The notes beneath the pieces are model-generated. The model did no database searches. It was not told the DNA's origin and saw only the letters and a program-made list of their open reading frames with translations. A stretch of DNA of 64,000 nucleotides, taken from Mantis religiosa (taxonomy: Eukaryota > Arthropoda > Insecta > Mantodea > Mantidae). Numbering within the stretch: position 1 is the stretch's first letter; each line of letters begins with the position of its first letter. Made by a program: the position numbers and the translations under genes. The stretch spans positions 174,045,086 through 174,109,085 of the forward strand of contig CM060952.1 of assembly GCA_030765055.1 (NCBI GenBank), in the 5' to 3' direction. Shown piece by piece: positions 1 to 11,710 of the stretch.

Positions 1-41
1 TCTTTCTTCGTCCGATATGACTTACCATTGTAGGACGTAAA
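1..41 (+). mobile_element. SINE-A 3' end fragment
   Basis: The first bases of the window match the 3' end shared by all SINE-A copies here: a 'cgtccgatatgactta' block, then a 'ggacgtaaat' block (the first G of the usual 'ggagg' differs). Only the tail is present, so the element either extends out of the window or is truncated. Family assignment is by eye. Confidence 0.75.
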
Positions 42-3000
42 TAAAAACGAATTCTCCCTCTTCCGACATTTTTCAGGCAGATTCCAATATCTTCGTCTTT
101 GATGAATCTACTGCCGATTGCTGAAGTGATGAACTAATGTATCCTTCTCTTTTTTATGTGTGGGCGGGTGAGAATGAACATCAGTTAATTGGAGGCTGAC
201 AAATTTAATGAATGGCTTATTTGAAGTGAGTTCCGACTATTTGAAGATGTAAAATATTGTTTTAAATCCTAGAACCAGAAACTAAACCTATAGATTGATT
301 ATCTGTTATCTTAATACCTTAATGATTTAAAATGTTTCCCGTCTAACAAAATATACCGCGAGTCAATCAAATGGCAAGTCCACAGCGCGGTCCTTAGGCG
401 CCTGCTACCGGAAAACGTATCTTCAAAAATGTAAGAAACAAAGAGAGACAGGATATTTGAAGTACACGCTGTTTTATCAACGTAGATAGGTATTCCTACA
501 TCCAAAGGGGATTCAAATCTTAACTTTATATTCGTTTCTGAAACACTATATACACTGTGTGACTCTAAACTCCAATAATTTTATTTTCCTTTCTAAGTTT
601 CAGATCCTTATGTCACAATATTTCTGCAACCAATACTGAACTTGAATATGTTGAATTTTAGGCGCCGGAAGCTATAGAAAATGGAGTTATTGCTCTCCCA
701 ATTATCTATAAGGCGTAATTACCTATTTAGTCACTCTGACTTCAGAATAATTTATCTTTTCCTCCACACATATATAACTTTCCACACTAATAGCTTACTA
801 ATCTCAAACAAAATTGAAACTTTTGCTTCTTAATTATGCTTATTACATTCCTTATTTTAACGTACGCATATGCTTTATTTATTGCCACTGTTTCCCCGTT
901 TCTTCACCGTTCGCTTATAAAATGATTAATCATGCAAGTTAATAATTTTTATATTAACGTACTCCAGGAAAAATATATATTTAATTTAAGAAAGACTTAT
1001 ATTAAACCTTTTTGTGAACTCAGCCAGTCATTACATTAGTGTTATCACTCGAAAGAAGAAGTTTTAAATTCGCTTTAAAAAATTATGAGTAATTTTACAG
1101 AGAAAAAAGTGATAGGTGAGAGTGGAAAGGAAGTACGCAATAGAGAGTTGGATAGTAGATTCCAGAGATATTTACATTTAATACATCAAACTCTGGAGAG
1201 ATGTAAGTTGTATCTAAAATATTTTGTTCTTGTTAGAACAGGGAGAAACAAAACTTAATAAACACATTATTAATATAGCCTGAATAATTAAAAGTAATGT
1301 TCTTCAATAGGATAAATAATATCGTAATAATAGCTATTTTGTAGTAATATTGTTATTAATTACTAATATTAATTAATAATTATATTAAAATATTAATTTA
1401 TTAATTTTATTATATATTAATACTATTTATATTTATTAATATTATTTATTAATACTTTGTCAAATTAGTAATTAGTGTATTAATTAATATTAATTACTAT
1501 TAATAATTAGTAATATAATTACTAATATAATTCAAAGCTCTTAGGAGTGGCTACCATAATGAGATCATAGCAGTAACTCCATGCATTAGCAGGAGACCTT
1601 TGCCCTTTAGGGGTTGATTGGCTATTTATTTATTTTTATTTACTTAATTATTCTAACCAATTATTTAGCCTTGTTTGTTGAGTTGCATAAAATACGTAAA
1701 TGCTCTAACTGATCCTATTCATGACTGTTCACAACTTTCACAGATTATGCAATGATTATTCTATTCACTACGTCAAAAAGTTTGCTGAGCTTACTGCAAC
1801 ATTTTTTGCATAATTTCAATGGTGATGAACTCGTATATTGAAACAGAAGTAGAAAATCGTAAAGTCAGACTCAGTATGGATGTCACTTTGTACTTTCGCT
1901 GCACATTTACAGGATACCAGCTATGCATATAACATGAAAAACTGTAACTAAATTTAAAAATATGCTTGTATCATACTGACGATTCAAATAAAATATCCTG
2001 ACTCTCACTTCACTTTGGTGAAAATTAGCATTGGGGTTAAAAGGTAGCAATTTATTATTACAGCGAAACAATACCAAACAAGTTAAGTAAGATTATTCAA
2101 AATTTAAGAGTATGATCATAGAAGCTAAAAATAAATAGAATTTAATCCTTGAAAGGTTTTGATAAACAACTGTGTATACTTTTATAGCTTCCATTATCTG
2201 CTTTATTTAGTCAATCCAAGACTTAAATCAATATTACTTAAAAATTTCTCCTAAAAACTGTAATTTTAAATACTGTCAATTCGAGGCCTTTGGCAGGGCT
2301 ATATGTAAATTGGTATGTTATTCTTAGATATCCATGACAGCTGATTGCCAATAGTGCAAAAATTATTACAGTGAACCTGAATTAGAATGCTCTTCTAAAA
2401 GCACAAAAATATCTGTATTCTCTAAATGTTTTATTAGGCTTTATATTTTTCGGGTATTAAAGATAAACTAATATTCAGGTATAGCTCTACATCCATTCTT
2501 TTGTTATTTTCTATTTAGCCAAATTCCTAAAATGAAACCTTTTCTTATTAAACAGAAATAAATTATAAATGTTAAATATGCCCCCAAAATATATTGTTTC
2601 TTTTCTGCCAAGATTTTCACAGCACCATACTTAACTCCTGCTTCGTAAGTCCAAGAGAGCGAATGTCCACCGCAGGCATTCTCTCTCTATTTCATACATC
2701 ATAGGCTATGCAGCAGAGTGGTGAAACGTAATCTGCCTCCCACTTCCCCCGACCGCTTAGTCGCGGCTTATGAAGACCAAAATCCCCCTTTTCCGTCAGA
2801 TAGTTCAAGTGATCCCTAGGGACTTCATTGGGCTAAGTTAATTCATAATCCGATTTTTCAGAAGGTGAGAGACACCTATCACACCAGCAGGAATGGTACC
2901 TATTTTTTAGTTTCCATTCAGCTGCAGCTAGCAACGTAGATGCCTTGTTGAAACGCCCGATGCATATTCTACTGGGCAAAGCAGAAGTGTCAGAGATGTT

Positions 3001-3588
3001 GCCTACCGGAGAGAATGTAGGCGACCTACTTCCTTTTGAAGAGAAATAAGAAACGAATGGACCAAGAACAGGTTTCTAACAGTTTTTTTCCTCCCGAATT
3101 TCGTTGTCTATAATCTTCATTAATGAATTTATTTTCTAAATAAAACATACACTGTAAACTTCTCAGTGTATGCGCACAAGTTTCCAATTTACATTCTAAA
3201 GCTCAGAAGTTTATTAAGGTGAAGTTAAATATAAATAATGGACTCTGAAATCTGGTTGAAAGCGAAATACAGTGGGAAAAATAGCCTAACATCCATTTAA
3301 GATATGTTTTGAAGGCTAATAATAGATGCTTTAAGATCCATTTACACGAGGGGCCATTTAACTTAGAATCATATTCATCCTACTAATTTATATCTATATT
3401 TTCCTTTGAAACTATACGAATCGATTTGGCTTTAATAAAATAAGTAATGGTATCAGCAGTATTTTATCAATTAAAACTTTGGATGGAAAGTGCATATTTC
3501 ATAAAATATTCTGAAGAGTAACAAGTTTACAGAGATACTATATTACCTGAAATTTTGGGTTACGTAAACAATTTGTCATGAAAACTGA
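42..3588. other. Non-coding AT-rich stretch
   Basis: I see no supportable gene. The stretch is AT-rich, with a degenerate TAAT/ATTA simple-sequence tract at about 1316-1530. A block richer in GC at about 2640-2830 resembles nothing I recognise and has no open frame. Confidence 0.6.
1316..1530. repeat. Degenerate TAAT/ATTA simple-sequence tract
   Basis: About 200 bases consist almost entirely of permuted ATTAAT, TAATTA and TATTAAT words. This looks like replication-slippage sequence rather than a clean microsatellite. Confidence 0.8.
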
Positions 3589-3800
3589 GCCGTCTGTGGC
3601 TGAAGCGTTATGCTTTGGTTCACTGTCACGGAATGTTCCGTGTTCAATCCCTCCTGAATGGTGTGGATTTTAAGTATCGAGTTCAGGAGCACTCATAATT
3701 TTTGAGGAGCTGCAATAAGCAGCGAATCCCGGCATGCAAACGACAATATTCCGGCTGAGGATGTCGAGACACTGACCCCATCTCCCTTTATCGGTAGATA
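3589..3800 (+). mobile_element. SINE-E, diverged copy
   Basis: It shares ordered blocks with the better copies at 23624 and 28387: a tRNA-like head with 'atgctttggttc', a 'cacggaatg' block, a B-box-like 'gttcaatccc', then the 3' block 'ttccggctgaggatgtcgag'. It has many point changes and indels, so it is an old insertion. No target-site duplication was found. Confidence 0.65.
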
Positions 3801-5774
3801 GTTTCATATCTTCTATCTTGAGTACTCAGCTGGCACTTGGTCTGGCTTGGTCCGCTTTGGACTGTTACATCGTGGATTTAACTTTATTTAATCTTACATT
3901 TAAGGTTATCAAATTGAGATGCAGCAGAAACAATATATCTATAGTAGGTACAACTTCTTTAGGAGAATATTTTGAGAGCGATAGAGTGAATTTAACCCTA
4001 TGAAAAGAACTCAGAAACAAACTCAGATCTGCTGAATGCATATATGATATTGCTAATCCAATTATTATATATTACATGTATTGTTACGCCTTCTTATATG
4101 AGTTAAGAGAAATAAAACAGCTACATAGCTTAAAATGCATATATCAACCTCTAGATATGCCCTTAGCTCTGTTTACACCTCCCCATTTCTTACCATCAGC
4201 TTCCACAAGCAGCGTTCCACTTCACCCAGACCTCCATGCCTGACCTACCTGCCAGTATCGTCAACATGACCTTAGCCCTTGATTCCAGGCTGTAAAGCAT
4301 TTCTAAGAATTGCTTTGCTTGCAAATATGACGGATTGTCATATCAGTTTCATTAGTAACTAATATAATTCACCATTCATCATGTCATTCATCATGAATTT
4401 TATCTCGTTTTCATATGTCACTCCCACCCCATTCATATTTTAGTTTAAAGTGTAGATTCTAAGAAAAAAATATTGCATTGAACAATTATTTTCGGCCCGT
4501 CAGTATCCAAATGTGATTCTAAATTTATCTCCAATACCATGAATCCTTTATGGCTTACACAGGCTGTAATTCCTCATACACATTCCTGCATCCATACATG
4601 TTCCTGCGTGTGAAAACATACCTGGATAACTGTAAAAGAACATTCATCTCAACATAACTCAGAAGCAAATTGACTGAAATAAGGAAAATCAAACGAGTAG
4701 ACACGTTTGGTATTGGCACGTTTAGAACATCATGTATTTCCAAGAGCAACATACTGGAAGTACACACCGCCATTAGCTTAGAAGGTAATTTATTAAGGGT
4801 GTTTTTATTTCCACTGCAGAGTTAAAGTAAAGCAACAAAATCAAGGAAACTAGTGTATTGCAGGAAGAACTCTGGCTGCATTGAGAGGGTAGCTCAGGCG
4901 ATTCTTGCAAATAAACTCCAATTCCCAAACCCCTTCCTCTTCTAGTGCACTGCTGATGCTGCCTTTCCGCAGAAGTGGATTCCCTGCCAGCCTCACTCTG
5001 ATTAACCGTTAAAGAATTCATGAGCATTCGTAGCCTGAGCTCAACTTGGCGTCGCTTCTCGCTTTTACTAACAGTCCCTTAGAATCGAATCAAACAAGCA
5101 GGAACGTGCCCAGTGAGTGGGCGCATTCATCCTTCTGGATATGCCAATACCAACACACGCAACCTAATGCATATGTATAGTCCCTGGATATTCACCTTAC
5201 CTCGCAAATACCGGCAAAAACTCCATTGTTTGCTTTCCGCCGATTTGTAGAAAACAGTTGTATCGTTCAGTGATTACAAGCATTAGTACTTCTACAAACG
5301 CGTGTTGCAAATCCCCAAGGCTGACCAAATTCAGCATTGTAGGATTAACAATTCCCCAGTGGCCTGATGTGAGTAGCTTTGTAGATCTATGGGCATTAAA
5401 GATCTGCTAACAAAGGGAACTCTCTAGAAAGTACCACAATAGAACTGTAAAAATAGTTGGAGTCTTTGATTTTATGGAAGTTGGCCAAAGGTTAACTGTG
5501 GTGCTCCGATTCCCAGCAACGACGGTGCGTAGGTTTGAGCTACATTTGAGCGGAATTTCGTGAAGTATATGTTTGGTACTCACTGAGCGGGGTGATCCAT
5601 TTGAAGAGCTAAGATACGTAAAAACCATTTAAGGCATTTATACCGGAAGCCCCTAGAAAAAGCAATAGCCTTTCTAAGTAATATTGCCAGGGAAATTAAA
5701 ATAAGAATCACCATTTCAGTTAATTGATGGAAATTAATCATTTCTCCAAACTAGCCGTATATAGGCTAAGATAT
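3801..5774. other. Non-coding stretch, nothing recognised
   Basis: Only short chance open frames are present, for example a minus-strand frame of about 84 codons near 4773-5027 with no recognisable domain. No repeat family used in this annotation was found. Confidence 0.5.
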
Positions 5775-6221
5775 TTGATGGATAGAGTCAACATGAAAAA
5801 TTCAATGCCATGGCCGGGATTTGAACCACGAATCTCCTGGTTTCCGTCCAGTCGCTGTTAACCTTTGAGCAACCATGGTCAACGTACCGTCCTGACATTA
5901 AATTCTCCAGTTCACTCGTATATTTCCTCGGTAGACCACTAGGGGCTCTCGCATCCGAGATACACCGTTTGTGGCGACTTACTATTGTAAGTACTTAAGT
6001 CCCAGGCTTCATCATTTAACTCTTATCTCGGTGTATCTCGGATGCGAGAGCCCCTAGTGGTCTACCGGGGAAATATACGAGTCAACTGGAGAATTTAATG
6101 TCAGGACGGCACGTTGGCCATAGTAGCTCAAAGGTTAAGAGCCACTGGACGGAAACCAGGAGATCCGTGGTTCAAATCCCAGCCATGGCATTGAATTTTT
6201 CATGTTGACTCTATCCATCAA
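5775..6221. mobile_element. SINE-C head-to-head inverted dimer, copy 1
   Basis: This is a near-perfect inverted repeat with arms at 5775-5967 and 6029-6221 (193 bases each) around a 61-base spacer. Each arm carries, from the centre outward, a leader, a tRNA-like module and a tail. The right module spans about 6116-6190. It has an acceptor-like pairing GCCATAG/CCATGGC, a perfect D-stem GCTC/GAGC, an A-box-like 'tagctcaaaggttaagagc' and a B-box-like 'ggttcaaatcc'. The left module is its reverse complement, so the two Pol III-type promoters would point away from each other. A tail block (aatcgccatat) continues just past the right arm, as in copy 2. No target-site duplication was recognised. Confidence 0.88.
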
Positions 6222-6984
6222 GAATCGCCATATTTATTATCATATTGTGACTCTGCGGGTTCGTAGAACTAAAAGGCCGTGTTGCAGAAATTAAAAATCT
6301 CCTCTATTTTCGCAGAAATACTCTTACAGATTACAGCAGCATTACGTTACATACACCATCAGTCTACCGAGGTCGATGACAATAACAAACAGTGACAGCA
6401 GATTACATCATTAGCTCTCGTTACAACATCACTTCCAGCTGTCTCTCATTTCACACACAACTGTTTCACAACTCACTCACTTTGCGAGCCGTCACTTGCT
6501 TAAACACCTAATTCTAGATTCGAAGAATAATCAAGATATTACCAAAAATTTCCATTTATCTCAGTTTTTTTGTTTCGGTAGGTCTTTTATCTCAAGCGCT
6601 ATGTCTATCTGCTTATGCAAGCTCGTTATCTGAAACTTTATCCGCCGACTGTTTTCTTATTTGTGCCGAAACTTTTATGCCTGTTGCCGTGACACCTCTT
6701 ATCATCATGGTAACAATGATGATGATAAATGTCTTCTTGTCCTACTCTTCCTTCTCCTCCCCTTCTCCTTCCTCCTCTTCCTCCTCCTTCTCTTCCTCTT
6801 CTTCCTCTTCGTCGTCTTCTTCTTCTTTACGTCTTTAGGCCTTGAGCCTGTTTCCACATCATGAGATCGAGTTTATCCATTTGGCGCATGGGCGTCCAAA
6901 TCTTCTTCTACCTTTAGAATGGTGTTGAAGTAATGTCTGTGGTAAACTATTTTGTAGCACTCATTCTATGTGTTCTAACCAGTT
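6222..6984. other. Non-coding stretch with polypyrimidine tract
   Basis: Apart from the C/T tract annotated separately and the 14-base duplication at its right end (6971-6984), I see nothing recognisable. Confidence 0.5.
6731..6830. repeat. Polypyrimidine (CTT/CCT)n tract
   Basis: About 100 bases are almost exclusively C and T on the plus strand, with imperfect CTT, CTC and CCT units. Tracts of this kind can form intramolecular triplex DNA. An open frame runs through it and encodes only a Leu/Phe-rich low-complexity peptide, so it is not called a gene. Confidence 0.85.
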
Positions 6985-7510
6985 TCCCGTGCGGGAGGTG
7001 TCCGTCCACTTTAGCTGCCGTTGTGCGGGCGCTGTGGACCCTTAGCACTCGTGGTACCTCTGACGTTACTAAAGGAACCTCGGGCCGAACTGCCGAGCCC
7101 CTCCCTGACTGGGAGTTGTTCGGATTGGGTTGGACTCGGGGGTAGTGTATTCCCAACACCCACGGGGAATTGGGTTCCTCCGGCCAGGCTACGGCTGCCC
7201 GGAAGGGGTACACGGTTGCCTAAGAAGTCTCGGGTACTAGCCTGCAGAGCTTGTAGAAGGTGTGCTAGATCACCAGGCGGCCCCACCAAGGTTTTCGGTA
7301 GTCTTCCCTGCGGGGTTGACGCGCGTAAGTGGCGTATCCACTTCCATCCCGTCTTGACGTTGTGCTCAGCGGGGGGGGGGGGTTTAAGAAATCAGATATT
7401 GCCCTATGGAAACAGCCCCGAATTTATCCATCGCTCCCGGGTAGAAGGGGGCCCGGGTCCTTGGTCCTAAGGGTCCAGGACCAATGGGAGTAGAACCTCT
7501 GCGCATAAAC
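6985..7510. mobile_element. GC-rich insertion H with 14-base target-site duplication
   Basis: A 526-base GC- and CpG-rich block is set in AT-rich DNA and bounded by a perfect direct repeat TGTTCTAACCAGTT (6971-6984 and 7511-7524). That duplication length is typical of target-primed retrotransposition, so this is probably a retrotransposed sequence: a LINE fragment, a non-autonomous element or a processed RNA copy. It has a run of 13 G at about 7370-7382. Frames of 149 codons (+) and about 90 codons (-) are open but show no domain, and high GC alone makes chance open frames likely. Orientation and family are unknown. Confidence 0.75.
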
Positions 7511-7524
7511 TGTTCTAACCAGTT

Positions 7525-9696
7525 ATTTATTATTTGATATATTCGGTCATTTGAAGATACCTATGACTGGAAATTTGAAATCCTGAACTATAACGTCAGC
7601 TTCTGGAGATTTACACCACAGAAGTAACTTAGTGAAAATATGATACAACCCAAATTTTGTCAGTTTCATTATGAAAGTTTGGAAAATATGGTTAAATTTA
7701 TTTATTTTTCTTAAGTCACCTAAAACGTAACTTGCGACAAAATAATTTAAATTTTGGTCTTATATTTTTACAACAGGTTCCCAATACATCAGTTATTTTT
7801 AATTTGCCCAAGGCTTCTCTGTGTCTCAATAACTTTAGACTCCAGAAACTTTTAAAACTATGAATATGACTTTTTTTGGCCAAAGTTTGAAATGTTTATG
7901 TTTTGAAGTAAAGAAAGTGTGCTTAATCTGCATATCACAATAAAACCCGGAGCAATTTCTGTTTACTGTCTCTCTATGAACCTGTATAGCAGCTTTCATT
8001 AGTTTAATACTAAAATTGCGACGCAAGGAGAATTTTATTTTATGAAAAATTCTGAAACTTTTAATAGCATAAAGAATTAGAATTCAAATCTAACAAGTAT
8101 TTAATAGTATTATATCTACTAGTATTTACGTAACTTTCAAACTAGATTAGAGCATTTAAAACTGGCTTGCGAATGCCATCTAAGCATTCTTTGGATTCAA
8201 GGAGGCTTACGCTATTTTATAGACTAAAAAGAGGAAACGGTGATGTTTTGAAAATGGTCATTAAATTTCATTCATGCATAAACTTAATCTTAATACCTTT
8301 TTTTCTGTTTTTAATATCCTCATTTCTTTTAACTATAAGTGTATACTCCCCTCTGGTAGGAATTTCATTTCGGATTATTTTATTTTTCTTATATCTGATA
8401 TTAAAAGTGTTCAGTTCTCACATGCATGAGTTGCTTTTAATGTTTTATTTCTTACTATTCTTATTCTTCCACATATTTTATAGAATCTGATTATTTTTTT
8501 GTAAATATCATTCTTTTAGCAGTAGGATACGTTAAATCCCAGACAGTTAAATTTAGATATTAATTACTTGACTGTTTTACATCTTAAGTTGGCCTGTCCC
8601 TTGGAATGTCTCTGAAATTCTCGTGTTGTAATTACCGGCTGTATCTTCTATTTTGTGTACTGCTATTTGTAATCAATTTTGGAAACTTTAAAAATGATAT
8701 GGGAACCCCCTTTCTTAAAGTCTTCGTGTCACATTTTTGGAAAATGTTGAATTTAAATTCCAAGCTTGGTATTCAAGTTTGCTCTTAACAGACTGACGTG
8801 CGCACATGTCCTAAAACATATACACACACAATTTTAATTTGCTTTCCTTCATTCTTTTTTTATTCAGGGAATACTGGATATTTTGTTGTAATCCAATATT
8901 TTACTTATTTTGAGGTGGTAGGTACAGTATAATTACGAAACAAAAACAGAAGTATACAACATTTGTTATAGGTTTGGTTTCTGTTCAAACGAAACTGCAA
9001 CACTCAATTTTGCTGTGTTGTGAAGTCTGTTTTGTAATATGCGTCCTACACAGTGAGTAGGAGTGTGCCCTAGATCGAGTGACAGACACCTAATAGTTAG
9101 CTACTGTCAATGTAGATTCTGTGTGGTAACATGAGAACTCCACAGTGGATCCCTGTTACGCTGCTTCATAATTAGGAAGACAGCAATGCTAGTAGTAGCA
9201 TACAAAATGTGACTCCAACGCTATGTTTCTTTCATTCCGATAAACGATAAAGAAATATGATGCGTTGCAGTCACATGACTTCTACAAAAATCTGATTATT
9301 ACAGCACATTTTTAATACCAGATATACTTTCTACTTATGTTCGCACACTTTGTAGTGCGATATGCAATCTATGAGGTGGTACTACATAGAGTAAACAAAG
9401 TAACAAACTTGGGTAGAAACAACAAGATAAGAATGGATAGGTGGTGGTTGAATAGAATATCAGCTATTAATAAGGGCAAAATTATTAAACATTATATCTA
9501 TTAAATACTTAATGCAAAGGTTATGCAATAGCAAATACAAAAATTTTAGCTCTTCGCGGCATCAAACAATTAGAACAAAATAATATTGGAAGAAAGGATG
9601 ATAGAATAGAAGAATAGGTCAACATTAAAATAAGACCTGGAGCTTTCCTGGCGAAAAATATGTTCAAGGTTAAATTAAGAAGCATAGATCTATACA
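7525..9696. other. Non-coding stretch, nothing recognised
   Basis: AT-rich DNA. A plus-strand frame at 8167-8490 encodes a Phe/Leu/Ile-rich peptide typical of T-rich DNA and is not supported as a gene. No repeat family was recognised. Confidence 0.5.
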
Positions 9697-9711
9697 ACTT
9701 GAACATCAAGT

Positions 9712-9961
9712 TCGTCTGTGTGTATAGTGTTTAACGTTCGATTTCACTACATACGGCACCGCAGGCGGTGACGCTGATGGTACATGAGATGAAGATGGAG
9801 CACCGGTGGAATGAGATGGCGGGGGAAACCTGAGATCTCGGAGAAAACCCGCCCCAGCGCCGTGTTTTCCACCACAAATCTCAATTTGCGGTCTCCTGGG
9901 ATCGAAACCGGGCCGCCTTGGTGAGAGCCAAGCAGTCTAACCACTAAGCCACGGCGCGGCC
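9712..9961 (-). mobile_element. SINE-B (tRNA-Glu-like), full copy
   Basis: Read on the minus strand, it starts with a tRNA-like head: an A-box-like 'tggcttagtggttaga', an anticodon region 'ggctctcaccaagg' carrying CTC as in tRNA-Glu, and a B-box-like 'ggtttcgatccc'. A body then ends in 'cgttaaacactata'. It is flanked by a 15-base target-site duplication with one mismatch (ACTTGAaCATCAAGT at 9697-9711, ACTTGAtCATCAAGT at 9962-9976). It is non-autonomous and would depend on a LINE for movement. The frame inside (VRLLGSHQGGP... type peptide) is the SINE itself, not a protein gene. Confidence 0.9.
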
Positions 9962-9976
9962 ACTTGATCATCAAGT

Positions 9977-10141
9977 AGTTACGTTTCTTTGACCCAATTA
10001 ATTTTCTATACTCACGCCACCTCCTGACCTGGCAGTTAATTTATTGAAAACAATCTTTTTTTTAGTAATGCGAGTACAGGTAGTGTTTTGTCTTTGTTTA
10101 TATTTGTGTTACATCCAGTAATTTACGTAATTTAACTTTTT
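9977..10141. other. Short non-coding spacer
   Basis: AT-rich DNA between two SINEs. Nothing was recognised. Confidence 0.5.
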
Positions 10142-10300
10142 TAAGTCATACCGGACGATGAGTGGAATGGGTGAAATAGTGCTCAAATGGGCCCAGGGTC
10201 CATGGAGCTTAGAGTTACCTGACATTCGTCTATCAGAATAAGGGAAAACCCCCGTAAAACCTTATCCAGATAACTCACCCTAACCGAGATTCAAAATTGG
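10142..10300 (-). mobile_element. SINE-A, 5'-truncated
   Basis: On the minus strand it runs from within the B-box region (ccgagattcaaaattggg in plus orientation) to the 3' 'ccggtatgactta' block. It lacks the upstream tRNA-like half and the final ggaggacgtaaat. No clear target-site duplication was found. Confidence 0.8.
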
Positions 10301-11222
10301 GAAACTTTGAAATACAGTTTATTTGGTTTTACTCCAGATATGCAAAATTTAGCTTCACTAAACAGCTGTCTCAGGTTTTAATTCTTTTGAAATTCTTTGT
10401 GGGCATATCCGGCGGGGGGAAAGCTCTGTTAAAGTAAATGCTAGTTTGTAGCTCTAAAATTAACATTACATAGAATGTTAGAGAATGTCCTATGTGCGTG
10501 ATATAAATAATTTGTTGAAGATTTAAGGACAATGAACGATAATTTTGTATTCTTTGTAGAGAACTTGAAGGATAAAATGCCTGCAGTATTTTACGCTGCA
10601 GTTTGATAAAAACGTAAAAGAGAGGTTCAGTGGAATACAGAGTGAATTTGAACTCACAAAAACAAGCAGAGAAATAAACTGCATTCTTTAGCACTAAACC
10701 TTGTCCGAAGCGCTGTGGTGTGAACGCTATCTCTCAAGACATCGCTCGTACTTGTCTTGCCAACGGCGCCCTCCTAATCGAATTATCCATTGTCTTATCT
10801 CCCCATTTCCGATATATCTTCGAAGCATCGCCACGAATTTTCAACACTCACTAAAGGGTTTCTTTAAATACAGGCCATAGAATCGTGCGCTGAATTTCAT
10901 AGTTGTGGAACCGTCTCTGTCGTATGCAAATCGCTTCGGGCTCCTGAACTTCCTCGCCATACTTGACTCGTTCATCTCTCCTCCTCTTTCACTTCCACTG
11001 CTCGTTTCTTTACCCTCCTTCCTTTAAACTTCATTCTTTCTGAATATGGTTTTAATGGTGATACTTAAAATGCGATACACGTGTGTGGGAACAAGACTTC
11101 CAGCTGCCAAAATCATGGAATCTGCACGCAATCATTGCTAAAGCTCTCGCCAATAGCCTAAACGAAAGAAAGGGAAAAAGAGAAAAGAATTAAGCATGGA
11201 GTTGCTCGCACGATGTAAGGTA
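10301..11222. other. Non-coding stretch with GC-richer block
   Basis: 10690-11020 is richer in GC than its surroundings and may be unique conserved DNA, but no open frame, splice-bounded exon or repeat could be supported. Confidence 0.45.
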
Positions 11223-11240
11223 ATTAAAACGTATTATCAT

Positions 11241-11691
11241 TAATTAGAGCCAACTGGAAAATTCAATGCCATGACCGGGATTTGAACCACGGATCTACTG
11301 GTTTCCGTCCAGTCGCTCTGACCCTTGAGCTACCATGGTCAACGTGCCTTCCTGACATTAAATTCTCCAATTGACTCATTATATTTCCTGGTAATTAAGT
11401 ACTTACAATGGTAGGTCGCCACAAGTAGTTGTCTCAAATATGAGAACCTTAAGTGGTCCACCGGGAAATATAATGAGTCAGTTGGAGAATTTAATGTCAG
11501 GAAGGCACGTTGACCATGGTAGCTCAAGGGTCAGAGCGACTGGACGGAAAACAGTAGATCCGTGGTTCAAATCCCGGCCATGGCATTGAATTTTTCAGTT
11601 GGCTCTAATTAATCAAAAATCACCCATATACCGGAGTAATGTATTTAAAAGGATTAATTCTTTAAGGAATAATTCCTCAATATAAAGTTAC
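11241..11691. mobile_element. SINE-C inverted dimer, copy 2, with target-site duplication
   Basis: Arms at 11239-11391 and 11461-11613 (153 bases each, 69-base spacer) form a head-to-head palindrome whose two tRNA-like modules point outward. A unique 3' tail follows to about 11691. The whole unit is bounded by a direct repeat, ATTAAAACGTATTATCAT at 11223-11240 and the same with one extra A at 11692-11710. So the dimer plus one tail appears to have inserted as a single unit by target-primed reverse transcription. The spacer shares its central block (acttacaatggtaggtcgcc) with copy 1, there in the opposite orientation. Confidence 0.9.
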
Positions 11692-11710
11692 ATTAAAAAC
11701 GTATTATCAT

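Noticed and set aside
7021..7470. 149-codon open frame as a gene
   Set aside because: It lies entirely within the GC-rich insertion H, where long open frames are expected by chance. No domain, and overlapping frames are open on both strands.
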